Below the pieces are notes generated by a model. The model was not told the DNA's origin. It worked only from the letters and a program-made list of their open reading frames with translations, and searched no databases. Positions 26,787 to 34,730 of a DNA stretch of 64,000 nucleotides are shown here, in pieces. Numbering within the stretch: the stretch's first letter is position 1; every line of letters starts with the position of its first letter. Both the position numbers and the translations under genes were made by a program. The stretch lies in assembly GCF_037080055.1 (NCBI RefSeq), contig NZ_JBAOJI010000011.1, positions 1 through 64,000 of the forward strand, given 5' to 3'. The DNA comes from Halovenus sp037080055. Lineage in GTDB: Archaea; Halobacteriota; Halobacteria; Halobacteriales; Haloarculaceae.

Positions 26787-27797
26787 ATGCGCGCAGCAGC
26801 ATTTACGGCCCTTGGTGGCCCGTCGGGTGTCGAAGTAATCAATCTAGAATCGCCGACTGCGGACGCTGGGCAGGTGGTTATCGATGTCGAAGGTGCATCG
26901 GTAAACAGACACGACCTTCTATACCTCGAAGGCGACTTCAGGTTGCAGGAAGACCACCTACCGTTCGTCTCCGGCGTCGACGTCGCGGGCACAGTCCGGG
27001 AAACTGCAGACGATGTCAATGGTTTCCAGCCGGGTGACCCAGTAGTGTTGAACCCCATGTTGACCTGCGGGTCGTGTCGGTTCTGTCGTGATGGGCCTGA
27101 GAACCTCTGTCAGGAGTACAGTCTCTTTCACGGTGGCTTCGCCGAACAGGCAGTCGTCGACGCTGATCGATTGATCCCCGTGTCTGATGCGGTAGATCTG
27201 ATAGCTGCAGCTGCCTTACCGGTGGCGTACATGACCGCCTGGCACATGTTCCGTCGCGCGGAGGTCGACGCAGGCGACACCGTACTGATTCCTGGCGCAA
27301 CGGGCGGTGTCGGCGTCGCGGCTACACAACTCGCAGACGCAATGGGCGTCCGATCAATTTGTACTTCGTCGTCGGCCACAAAACTGGAACAACTCCCAGC
27401 GTTTGGTGCCGACCGACTAATCCAAGCGGCAGATACGACAGAGCTAGGTGAGAAATTGGACGATATAGTACCCGTTGACGCAGTGATTAATCACTTGAGT
27501 GGGGAGTTTACGGGAGTGTGTATGTCCGCACTTGATCGGGGCGGTCGAATGGTGATTTGTGGTCGGACGGCTGGACAGTTCTCCGAGATTGATACCCAAG
27601 AACTGTTTCTCGAACACAAGCGAGTGATCGGGAGTACGATGGGTACTCAGGCCGACCTCGAACGAGTCGTCGGGTTATACGAAGACGGGACCATCGAGCC
27701 GCCGGTTCACGAAACATACGGGCTGGATCGGGCCGGGCAAGCGTTCGCCGACATGCGAAACCGAGACGTCATCGGGAATCTCGTCATTACACCTTGA
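26787..27797 (+). CDS. Zinc-type alcohol dehydrogenase/quinone oxidoreductase family protein
   Basis: A 336-residue medium-chain dehydrogenase/reductase. The structural zinc site is complete (CGSCRFCRDGPENLC), and the nucleotide-binding GATGGVGVAATQ is intact. The catalytic zinc ligand Cys at the usual position near residue 40 is replaced (SVNRHDLLYLEGDF), as in quinone oxidoreductases and crotonyl-CoA-type reductases. It may reduce an enone or enoyl thioester. Lies between the acyl-CoA dehydrogenase and enoyl-CoA hydratase on the same strand. Confidence 0.82.
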   Translation: MRAAAFTALGGPSGVEVINLESPTADAGQVVIDVEGASVNRHDLLYLEGDFRLQEDHLPFVSGVDVAGTVRETADDVNGFQPGDPVVLNPMLTCGSCRFCRDGPENLCQEYSLFHGGFAEQAVVDADRLIPVSDAVDLIAAAALPVAYMTAWHMFRRAEVDAGDTVLIPGATGGVGVAATQLADAMGVRSICTSSSATKLEQLPAFGADRLIQAADTTELGEKLDDIVPVDAVINHLSGEFTGVCMSALDRGGRMVICGRTAGQFSEIDTQELFLEHKRVIGSTMGTQADLERVVGLYEDGTIEPPVHETYGLDRAGQAFADMRNRDVIGNLVITP

Positions 27798-27923
27798 CCC
27801 GTCCGGACTGATGGAATATCGACCGGCGTGTTGGCAGCGGGATGCCTTTGTCACACATCATACAAGAACAAATAAACGCAGTGTGGACAACTATTATGAG
27901 AACACCCCTCGAAGACTCGAAAG

Positions 27924-28703
27924 ATGGCAGGAGAGTACCAGACAGTCGAGGTTGAACGAGACGAATCGATTGGAACAGTTCGCGTAGCGCGGCCAGAGGC
28001 GATGAATGCGGTCAACGCCCAAGTGTTGGTCGAACTCGCTGACGCAATTGAGACACTGTCACCTGAAGTTCAAACAGTGGTCCTGACGGGCGAAGGTGAC
28101 GATGCCTTTATCGGTGGTGGAGATATCAAAGAGTTCCAAGACCAGTCGGGCATCTGGTTTCGTAGCGAGTTCCGTGAGGCGATGAGCGACCTAGAAGAGG
28201 CGATTGAGGGAAGCCGTGTCCCGGTGATAGCCGCCGTCAACGGGGCGGCTCTTGGCGGCGGCACCGAGATCGCGCTCATGTGTGATCTCATTGTCGCAAC
28301 TGAAAGCGCTATATTCGGCCTGCCGGAGATTGGTCTCGGAATTATTCCAGGTGCAGGTGGGACGCAGCGTCTCGCGCACCTTGTGGGCTATTTGAAGGCC
28401 AAGGAGTTGATACTGACCGGGAAGCACATTTCGGCGAGCGAAGCCGTTGAAATCGGACTCGCCAACGAGGTTGTCGATGACGATGAGTTCGACACACATA
28501 TCGACGAGTTAGCGACTGAACTTGCTGACGGGCCACCGGTTGCTCAGTGGTTCGCCAAGAAGTCCATTAATGAGACCAGAGCTCAGCTGGAGTCTGGATT
28601 GGAGCTAGAGGCGGCATTGGCTGGGCTGCTATTCGAGACCGAGGACAAAGAAGAAGGACTGAGCGCGTTTGTCGAGAAACGCGACCCTTCGTTCGGCAAA
28701 TAG
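27924..28703 (+). CDS. Enoyl-CoA hydratase/isomerase family protein
   Basis: A 259-residue crotonase. The oxyanion-hole segments GGGDIKEF (about 64-71) and NGAALGGGTEIALMCD (about 106-121) are present, with the acidic residue in LPEIGLGIIPGAGG at the position of the second catalytic Glu; the first Glu appears as Thr-Glu in GGGTEIA. Probably hydrates the enoyl-CoA made by the acyl-CoA dehydrogenase upstream. Followed 60 bases later by E1 alpha. Confidence 0.88.
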   Translation: MAGEYQTVEVERDESIGTVRVARPEAMNAVNAQVLVELADAIETLSPEVQTVVLTGEGDDAFIGGGDIKEFQDQSGIWFRSEFREAMSDLEEAIEGSRVPVIAAVNGAALGGGTEIALMCDLIVATESAIFGLPEIGLGIIPGAGGTQRLAHLVGYLKAKELILTGKHISASEAVEIGLANEVVDDDEFDTHIDELATELADGPPVAQWFAKKSINETRAQLESGLELEAALAGLLFETEDKEEGLSAFVEKRDPSFGK

Positions 28704-28763
28704 CATGACAATCCGCTGACGCCGGCACATAGTTTTTTGTGTCCCGGTTCACGATATCAGTTC

Positions 28764-29744
28764 ATGCCAGATGTGGTAGCTGAGTATACGGAACAGTTAA
28801 TCGACCAACTTCGGGAAATGATACTAATACGGGAGTTCGAGACGCGGGTAAGTTCGCTGTTTGAGGACAACGAACTTCCCGGGTTCGTCCATCTCTGTCT
28901 CGGGCAAGAGGCGGTCGCAACCGGAGCCTGCTGGGCGATTGACGACGATGATTTCATCACGAGTACGCATCGCGGTCACGGTCACTCGATTGCCAAGGGT
29001 CTGGAACCAGACCGGATGATGGCAGAGCTTTTCGGCAAAGAAACCGGATACTGCGGCGGGAAGAGCGGAAGTATGCATATTGCTGATGTCGACCAGGGAA
29101 TGCTCGGCGCCAACGGCATCGTCGGTGCGGGTCCCTCGCTGGCTGCTGGGGCGGGGCTGTCCATTGATCAATCAGACGACGATCGTGTTTGCTTGTCGTT
29201 TTTCGGCGAAGGCGCGATGGCGGAGGGCGTCGTCCACGAGTCGATGAACCTTGCGGGCGTCCGAGACCTCCCGGTTGTATTCATCTGCGAGAACAACCAG
29301 TACGGGGAGATGACACCTGCAGAAGATCAGCATAACGTCGATGGGTTTGAGGCCCGAGGTGAAGCTTATGGCATGCCTGCCGAGACAATCGACGGTATGT
29401 CTGTCCATGAGGTCTACGAGGCGACTGCTGAGGCGGTTGAACGCGCCCGGAATGGAGGCGGCCCTTCTCTGATCATCTGTGAGACGTACCGATATCACGG
29501 CCACTACGAGGGTGATCCAATGACCTATCGCACCGAGGAGGAGGTAGAGCAGTGGCGCGAACGTGACCCAATTACAACCCTCGAGAAATCCCTTGTCGAG
29601 AGCAATAATCTCGATGAAAGCGATGTAGAGGAGATACGCGCAGTTGCGAGCGAGCGAATCGACGAAGCAGTCGAGTTCGCCCGAGACAGCGACTATCCCG
29701 ACGAGCAAGCGGCTTTTGAGGGTGTCTACACAGAGGAGATCTGA
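28764..29744 (+). CDS. acoA: 2-oxoacid/acetoin dehydrogenase E1 alpha subunit
   Basis: A 326-residue thiamine-diphosphate enzyme subunit. The TPP motif is GEGAMAEG...NNQYGEM, and the region GCFVH-like LPGFVHLCLGQEAVATG, the STHRGHGHSIAKG loop and GKSGSMHIAD follow the acetoin dehydrogenase (AcoA) pattern closely. It decarboxylates a 2-oxoacid or cleaves acetoin and passes the acyl group to the E2 lipoyl domain. TTG at 28737 is less likely than the ATG at 28764. E1 beta starts two bases after its stop. Confidence 0.88.
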   Translation: MPDVVAEYTEQLIDQLREMILIREFETRVSSLFEDNELPGFVHLCLGQEAVATGACWAIDDDDFITSTHRGHGHSIAKGLEPDRMMAELFGKETGYCGGKSGSMHIADVDQGMLGANGIVGAGPSLAAGAGLSIDQSDDDRVCLSFFGEGAMAEGVVHESMNLAGVRDLPVVFICENNQYGEMTPAEDQHNVDGFEARGEAYGMPAETIDGMSVHEVYEATAEAVERARNGGGPSLIICETYRYHGHYEGDPMTYRTEEEVEQWRERDPITTLEKSLVESNNLDESDVEEIRAVASERIDEAVEFARDSDYPDEQAAFEGVYTEEI

Positions 29745-29746
29745 CG

Positions 29747-30724
29747 ATGCCAGAGAAATCAATGCGAAACACGATCAACGATGCACTGTCAGAGGAACTT
29801 TCCCGCGACGACTCGGCATATCTCATTGGCGAGGACATCGGGAAGCCAGGGGGTAGTTTCGCCGTCACTAGAGGGCTCTACGACGAGTTCGGCGGTGATC
29901 GGGTCATCGACACCCCAATTAGCGAAGCGGCAATCGTCGGGAGTAGCGCGGGCGCAGGGTTGACCGGCTCTCGCCCAATTGCGGAGATCATGTATGCTGA
30001 TTTCATGGGTCTGGCAGTTGATCAGGTGATGAATCAAGCTGGTCTATTTAAGTACATGTTCGGCGGCGACGTGACCGTCCCAATAACAATTCGAACCGTC
30101 AACGGTGGGCCTGGATCGAATGCTGCCGCTCAGCATTCGAAGAGCTTGCACGGGCTGTTCATGCACATGCCGGGGGTCAGGGTTGTTCTCGCGAACACAG
30201 CGTACGACGCTAAAGGGCTGCTCAAAAGCGCGATTCGGTGTGATGATCCAGTCATCTTCTTTGAACATATGGAACTGTATAACCGCGAAGGAGAAGTTCC
30301 CGAGAAGTCCTACACACTACCGCTCGGTGAAGCAGTGGTCGAACGTGAGGGTGCGGATGTGACAGTCGTCGCCACACAAAAGATGTTTCACCATGCGCTT
30401 GACGTGGCGTCGTCGATCTCCGACGAAATCAGCGTCGAGGTCATCAACCCTCGGACGCTGAAACCGCTGGACGTCGAGACGCTCGTCGAGAGCGCCAAAA
30501 AGACTGGTCGCGTCGTCGTCGCTGACGAGTCCGTCATCCAGAATGGACCAGCGTCTTATATCGCCCAACGCATCGAAGAGGAGGCATTTTACCACCTCGA
30601 AGCACCGGTTGAGGTTATCGGCGTCGACGATACGCCGATTCCGTTCTCACCGCCGCTAACCGAGGCCGTCGTCCCTGACGCATCGGACATTGAAACTGCG
30701 ATCCGAGGAATGCCACGACTATGA
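29747..30724 (+). CDS. acoB: 2-oxoacid/acetoin dehydrogenase E1 beta subunit
   Basis: A 325-residue subunit with the YLIGEDIGKPGGSF opening, TPISEAAIVG, the YADFM segment and the VINPRTLKPLD region of the C-terminal transketolase domain. Forms an alpha2-beta2 heterotetramer with the upstream gene product. A four-base ATGA overlap couples it to the SnoaL-like gene. Confidence 0.9.
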   Translation: MPEKSMRNTINDALSEELSRDDSAYLIGEDIGKPGGSFAVTRGLYDEFGGDRVIDTPISEAAIVGSSAGAGLTGSRPIAEIMYADFMGLAVDQVMNQAGLFKYMFGGDVTVPITIRTVNGGPGSNAAAQHSKSLHGLFMHMPGVRVVLANTAYDAKGLLKSAIRCDDPVIFFEHMELYNREGEVPEKSYTLPLGEAVVEREGADVTVVATQKMFHHALDVASSISDEISVEVINPRTLKPLDVETLVESAKKTGRVVVADESVIQNGPASYIAQRIEEEAFYHLEAPVEVIGVDDTPIPFSPPLTEAVVPDASDIETAIRGMPRL

Positions 30725-31182
30725 GCTTAGAAGACCGAATCACACGACTGGAGCACCGAGAGGCGATCACCGAACTGCGAGCAGAGTACTGTTACCAGAT
30801 CGACTCGCGAAACTGGGACAGATATGCAGCCCTATTCACCGAAGACGCACATCTTGATTTCGGCCCAATCGGATCCTTCGATGGACGGGATGCAGTTCGG
30901 GACTTCGCCGAGAATATCGTTGGGGAGGAACATCCGTTTCTTGCCCATATGGTCCACAACCCGATAATCAATATTGATGGGACGGCGGCAACTGGGAAGT
31001 GGTACTTCGAGGTCCCTTGTACCTTTGCGGAGGGCTCTGCGGGATGGATTCAGGGCGTCTATGACGACGAGTACAAACTAGTCGATGGGGAGTGGCGATT
31101 CGCAGAGGTTATTGCTGACTTCAACTACTTTGCAGAGTATGACGAGGGTTGGGCCGAAATCGTCGGGAGTGATCAATCGTAG
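30721..31182 (+). CDS. NTF2/SnoaL-like family protein
   Basis: A 153-residue protein of the NTF2-like superfamily (SnoaL/bile-acid-dehydratase-like group), recognised by the opening EDRITRLEHREAITELRAEY, broken here for length, the aromatic-lined cone and the G-K-W-Y-F strand. Such proteins isomerise or dehydrate hydrophobic ring compounds or simply bind them. It is the last gene of the E2-E1 run and is coupled to E1 beta by overlap, which is odd for a ring-acting enzyme. Its 3' end overlaps the convergent iclR gene by ten bases. Confidence 0.7.
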   Translation: MSLEDRITRLEHREAITELRAEYCYQIDSRNWDRYAALFTEDAHLDFGPIGSFDGRDAVRDFAENIVGEEHPFLAHMVHNPIINIDGTAATGKWYFEVPCTFAEGSAGWIQGVYDDEYKLVDGEWRFAEVIADFNYFAEYDEGWAEIVGSDQS

Positions 31183-31931
31183 TTCATCAGTACTTCGACG
31201 ATGTTGCCCGACCGCATAAGCAACTCCGGGAACTCTTCGTGGAATCGCTCGTCGTCAATGCGATTCGTCGGTCCGTAGATTGTCAGCGACCCCCGGATTC
31301 GATCGTCTCGGTCGATAACAGGCGTCGCTATCGAGCGCATGCCAGTCAATCGCTCCTCGTCGTCGAGCGCATAATTATTTTCACGAATCCAAGCTAATTC
31401 GTCGTCCAACTCATCTCGGTCGGTGATTGTGTTCTTCGTTCGTTCAACCAACCCGTGCTGATCGATAATGTCGGACACCCGGTCTTCATCGAGATACGCG
31501 AGAATTGCTTTTCCTGGTGCCGCGGTATGCATATGCATGACAATACCATTGTATATATTGACCGGGATAGCTTCAGTTCCCTCTTCAGTGGCGATGATTA
31601 CTGCCTTTCCGTGTTCCTGAACTGTGAGACTCGCGTGTTCTCCGGTTTCCGCCGCCAACTGTTCAAGCTCGTCGCTAGCAGCCTGATAGATCTCCATGTT
31701 ACGACGGTTGATATCTCCGATCCGGAGGAAATCTGAACTGATGTGATACGTCTGACCTCGCTGTACCAGATACCCAAGTTCGTACAGAGTGACCACGTGG
31801 TCATACACGGTACTCTTCGGTCGATCCAACTCCGCAGTTAACTCGGAAATCCCCGCTCCGCCTCGCTCTGCGATTATCTCGATTATTTCAAACGATGTCC
31901 ACAGGGAATTGATCGGTAGATCTTGCGACAT
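31173..31931 (-). CDS. IclR family transcriptional regulator
   Basis: A 252-residue regulator with an N-terminal winged HTH (ISELTAELDRPKSTVYDHVVTL at about 31-52, described as one helix-turn-helix) and a C-terminal effector domain with the GMRSIATPV and IYGPTNRI segments. It lies convergent to and overlapping the SnoaL-like gene, the last of the E2-E1 operon, which it may control. ATG at 31952 would add seven residues. A perfect 18-base palindrome covers its start codon, suggesting autoregulation. Confidence 0.88.
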   Translation of the reverse strand: MSQDLPINSLWTSFEIIEIIAERGGAGISELTAELDRPKSTVYDHVVTLYELGYLVQRGQTYHISSDFLRIGDINRRNMEIYQAASDELEQLAAETGEHASLTVQEHGKAVIIATEEGTEAIPVNIYNGIVMHMHTAAPGKAILAYLDEDRVSDIIDQHGLVERTKNTITDRDELDDELAWIRENNYALDDEERLTGMRSIATPVIDRDDRIRGSLTIYGPTNRIDDERFHEEFPELLMRSGNIVEVLMNYD

Positions 31932-31946
31932 ACATGAACATGTATG
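31929..31946. promoter_or_regulatory. Perfect 8-2-8 palindrome over the iclR start codon
   Basis: CATACATG-AA-CATGTATG is a perfect inverted repeat whose left end includes the start codon of the IclR gene at 31931. A dimeric regulator binding here would block its own transcription or translation start, so it is a good operator candidate. Confidence 0.5.
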
Positions 31947-32229
31947 CCGCACCTTGAAAAGTTTCCGGCATTACCAAACAGACTGAGTTACCGACAATCT
32001 TCCTGTTTTGGGAGTATATAGCATAATAATTCTCAACTTTACCACCAATTTCTGTTGGTCTGATTCGAAACTGCTGTGTGTGGTGTATGTGTACATGTAC
32101 CAAAGACCAACAAATCGTCCGGTATTACCAATTGAGAAATCCGCCGGCGAATAGCTATGAAATAGTTCTTTTCTGCACCGCTCTGGGGAATATGTGAAAG
32201 AGTCTGGAGTGTTACATTATTTCGATATT
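31947..32229. other. Intergenic region rich in repeats
   Basis: AT-rich region between iclR and the rdfA relic. It contains a nine-base perfect inverted repeat (TGTTGGTCT at 32053-32061, AGACCAACA at 32104-32112) enclosing the perfect palindrome GTACATGTAC at 32091-32100, and two copies of a 12-base motif described separately. No gene was seen. Confidence 0.5.
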
Positions 32230-32331
32230 ATATCGATTTAGGCTACAAAAACGTCTAAGGCGACTTTTACTGTATTTTGAGAGAGTCCAAGGATTACTCT
32301 GAAGTGGAATATATCCCAACCGGTATTACCA
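31965..32331 (+). repeat. Three copies of CCGG(C/T)ATTACCA
   Basis: The 12-mer occurs at 31965-31976, 32119-32130 and 32320-32331, all in the same orientation with spacings of 154 and 201 bases. The third lies within the stretch of degraded rdfA. It may be a regulator half-site or leftover of an inserted sequence. Confidence 0.5.
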
Positions 32332-32614
32332 GATGCTATATCCGAGTACGAGTAGAGTGATGAATTTCGGATTGGTATTCGAACCGACGGACTAAGCGAA
32401 TTGGACTGGATTAATTTCCCTATCAAATCGAGTGGAAACGGCCGACTCACATGGCAACGAGGTATTGAGCAGCTTCGGGACAACAACCAGCTAACACTCG
32501 GAGAGTTTCAGACTTTAGCTGATAGTCGCATCGTCTGTGAGGACTGTAATTCTCAGTTCGATATTCTGGAGTTACTTGATCAAGGGGGGTTGCAACTGTG
32601 AGACAGTAGAATGA
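32230..32614 (+). pseudogene. Decayed rdfA copy (C-terminal relic, frameshifted)
   Basis: From about 32455 the sequence encodes the C-terminal part of RdfA: IEQLRDNNQLTLGEFQTLAD, then RIVCEDCN and FDILELLDQGG, nearly identical to residues 161-202 of the intact protein at 47459. A run of six G at 32584-32589 has one base too many; removing one restores DQGGCNCETVE and a stop at 32612-32614, so the second Cys pair of the zinc ribbon is lost by frameshift. Weaker DNA similarity to residues 104-125 of RdfA, with several indels, extends upstream to about 32230. No N-terminal half was found. The relic sits in the same position relative to sph as the intact gene does. Confidence 0.75.
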
Positions 32615-32615
32615 A

Positions 32616-32638
32616 TAACAGACATAAGATTGTTATTC
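32616..32638. repeat. 23-base sph-flanking element, copy 1 (upstream of sph copy A)
   Basis: One of four gap-free copies of a quasi-palindrome with consensus TAACA-N2-CAT-N-A-N4-GTTATT-Y. Here the arms are GAATAAC (32613-32619) and GTTATTC (32632-32638) with a 12-base spacer. It lies directly after the restored rdfA stop and 74 bases before the sph start. Confidence 0.7.
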
Positions 32639-32652
32639 AATTGCGTATTTTC

Positions 32653-32662
32653 CAAAGCTTTG
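32653..32662. promoter_or_regulatory. Conserved palindrome CAAAGCTTTG upstream of sph copy A
   Basis: A perfect ten-base palindrome followed by AT, present at the same place before sph copy B (48127-48136) although the surrounding bases differ. Conservation in otherwise drifted spacer DNA suggests a binding site. Confidence 0.5.
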
Positions 32663-32689
32663 ATAGTAGTGGATCAGTAGTGTCTTTAT

Positions 32690-34636
32690 ATGAGTATGGA
32701 ACAAGTCGGCTCAAAGGCAAAATTCACCGTGGAGAAACTCGGTGGGATCGACGAAACATCTGTCGCAATCGAACCAGGTGTGACGGTGTTGGCGGGTCGG
32801 AATGCTACTAACAGGACTTCGTTTTTGAAAGCGGTGATGGCTGCTATCGGGAGCGATGATGTTTCAGTGAAGGCTGATGCTGACGAGGGTCACGTTACAT
32901 TGGTGCTTGACGGGAACACCTATACGCACACGCTTGAAAGTCGCAGTGGAACCATCTCCACTAGTGGTGACCCATATCTAGCGGATCCGACTGTCGCTGA
33001 TCTCTTTGCGTTTCTATTGGAATCTAACGACGCCAGACGGGCAGTAGTTACCGACGGTGATCTAAGAGAGATTATTATGCGGCCGGTCGATACCGACGAA
33101 ATTCAAGCAGAAATCAACCGTCTGGTCGAGGAGCGACAACAGATCGACGATGAACTTGATGAACTCGATGACCTCAAAAGTCGGCTGCCCTCTCTTGAGG
33201 AAGAGCGGAAACGACTTGAGAGTCAGATTGAAGATAAAAAAACCGAACTCGAGGAACTCGAAGCGGAAATCGATGTGACAGATGCCGACGTTGAACAGAG
33301 TCGCGAGGAAAAGGCGGAACTAGAAGAAAAACTCGAAAACCTCCGACAAAAGCGCTCAGACCTCGAAGACGTACGGTATGAGCTAGAGACCGAACAAAAC
33401 AGTATCGAATCTCTCCGGGCTGAGAAACGTGAGGTCGAGACCGACTACGAGGAACTCTCTGAAACTCCGGCGGGCGAGCTAAAGGAATTAGACTCGCGGA
33501 TCAAGCGGCTTCGTAATAATAAACAGGAATTAGAGTCAGAGTTGAACGAACTCCAGAGCGTCATCAGGTTTAATCAAGAGCGACTCAAAGAGGATACTGA
33601 CGAGTTCATGCCAGCGGTAGACAATCAAAACAACGACAGTGCAGCGATTACTGATGAACTCCTGCCAGAGAAGACAGTCACCTGCTGGACGTGCGGCACC
33701 GAAGTTGAGTCTAATCAGATTGAAGCCACGATCGAAACCCTGCAAGATCATAGTCAAAAGACTGTCAGTGAAATCAATGATATCGATACGGAACTGGAGG
33801 AAGTGAAGGCGGAAAAACGCGAACTACAAGACCAACAACGCCAACGGGAGCAGCTCAAACGCCGCCAGCGCGAACTGAAAGATGAACTCGAGAATACGGA
33901 ACGCAGAATCGAGACCTTATCGGAACGCCGTGAGGAGCTACGCGAAGAGATTGAGACAATCGAGGCAGAGGTCGAGGATTCTGAGAACAACGCGTACGAA
34001 GAGATACTCTCTCTTCATAAGGAGGCGAACCAATTGGAGTACGATCTTGGGACACTCGAAAACGATCTTGAACGAGTCGAAGAGAATATTGTGACGATTG
34101 AGAATCAACTCGATGAGGAATCCGAACTGGAGGCTCGGCGGCAAGATGTCGCGGATGAAATTGAAGGGCTACGGACGAAGATCGAACGAATCGAAACGCA
34201 GGCAATCGAGGAGTTCAACGATCACATGGACACGATGCTCGATGTCCTCGAATACAAGAATATCTCGCGGATCTGGCTAGAACGAACTGAGACGGAGGTG
34301 TCCGATGGCCGCCACAAGCGAGACAAGAGTGTTTTTGATTTGCACATCATCCGCCAGACGGAGTCAGGGGTAACCTACGAAGACACGGTCCATAACCTCT
34401 CAGAAAGTGAACGCGAGGTAACCGGACTGGTATTTGCTTTAGCGGGATATCTCGCCCACGATGTCCACGAAAAAGTCCCATTCATGTTGTTGGACTCGCT
34501 TGAGGCAATTGACTCTGAACGGATTGCAATCCTCATTTCTTACCTCGAAGACTACACAGAGTATCTCATCGTCGCGCTGCTACCAGAGGACGCAAGTGCG
34601 CTTCCTGAAGAGTACGCACGACTCACTGAAATCTGA
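32690..34636 (+). CDS. sph: Archaea-specific SMC-related protein (Sph family), copy A
   Basis: A 648-residue Rad50/SMC-like protein of the haloarchaeal Sph family, linked in Halobacterium to cell-cycle-dependent chromosome behaviour. The ATP head is split between the ends; two long coiled coils (about 135-320 and 345-540) meet at a zinc-hook-like CWTC (Cys332, Cys335). The Walker A loop reads GRNATNRTS (36-44), with Arg42 where ATPases have Lys; the signature is LSESE near 570 and the Walker B end is LLDS near 600, with Ser rather than Glu after Asp. Same length and register as copy B at 48164. Start chosen by alignment with copy B; a second ATG lies six bases later. Its RdfA partner upstream is degraded. 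Confidence 0.88.
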   Translation: MSMEQVGSKAKFTVEKLGGIDETSVAIEPGVTVLAGRNATNRTSFLKAVMAAIGSDDVSVKADADEGHVTLVLDGNTYTHTLESRSGTISTSGDPYLADPTVADLFAFLLESNDARRAVVTDGDLREIIMRPVDTDEIQAEINRLVEERQQIDDELDELDDLKSRLPSLEEERKRLESQIEDKKTELEELEAEIDVTDADVEQSREEKAELEEKLENLRQKRSDLEDVRYELETEQNSIESLRAEKREVETDYEELSETPAGELKELDSRIKRLRNNKQELESELNELQSVIRFNQERLKEDTDEFMPAVDNQNNDSAAITDELLPEKTVTCWTCGTEVESNQIEATIETLQDHSQKTVSEINDIDTELEEVKAEKRELQDQQRQREQLKRRQRELKDELENTERRIETLSERREELREEIETIEAEVEDSENNAYEEILSLHKEANQLEYDLGTLENDLERVEENIVTIENQLDEESELEARRQDVADEIEGLRTKIERIETQAIEEFNDHMDTMLDVLEYKNISRIWLERTETEVSDGRHKRDKSVFDLHIIRQTESGVTYEDTVHNLSESEREVTGLVFALAGYLAHDVHEKVPFMLLDSLEAIDSERIAILISYLEDYTEYLIVALLPEDASALPEEYARLTEI

Positions 34637-34647
34637 ACAGGTTTCAC

Positions 34648-34670
34648 TAACAAACATAATGGTGTTATTC
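34648..34670. repeat. 23-base sph-flanking element, copy 2 (downstream of sph copy A)
   Basis: Gap-free match to the consensus TAACA-N2-CAT-N-A-N4-GTTATT-Y, starting 12 bases after the sph stop. Distance to the upstream copy is 2032 bases from start to start, the same as in module B. Confidence 0.7.
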
Positions 34671-34730
34671 TAAATGTTCTGAGTGCACGTTATGAGATAT
34701 TTGCACTGCTTAGTAGCGAGAAGGTGCATA

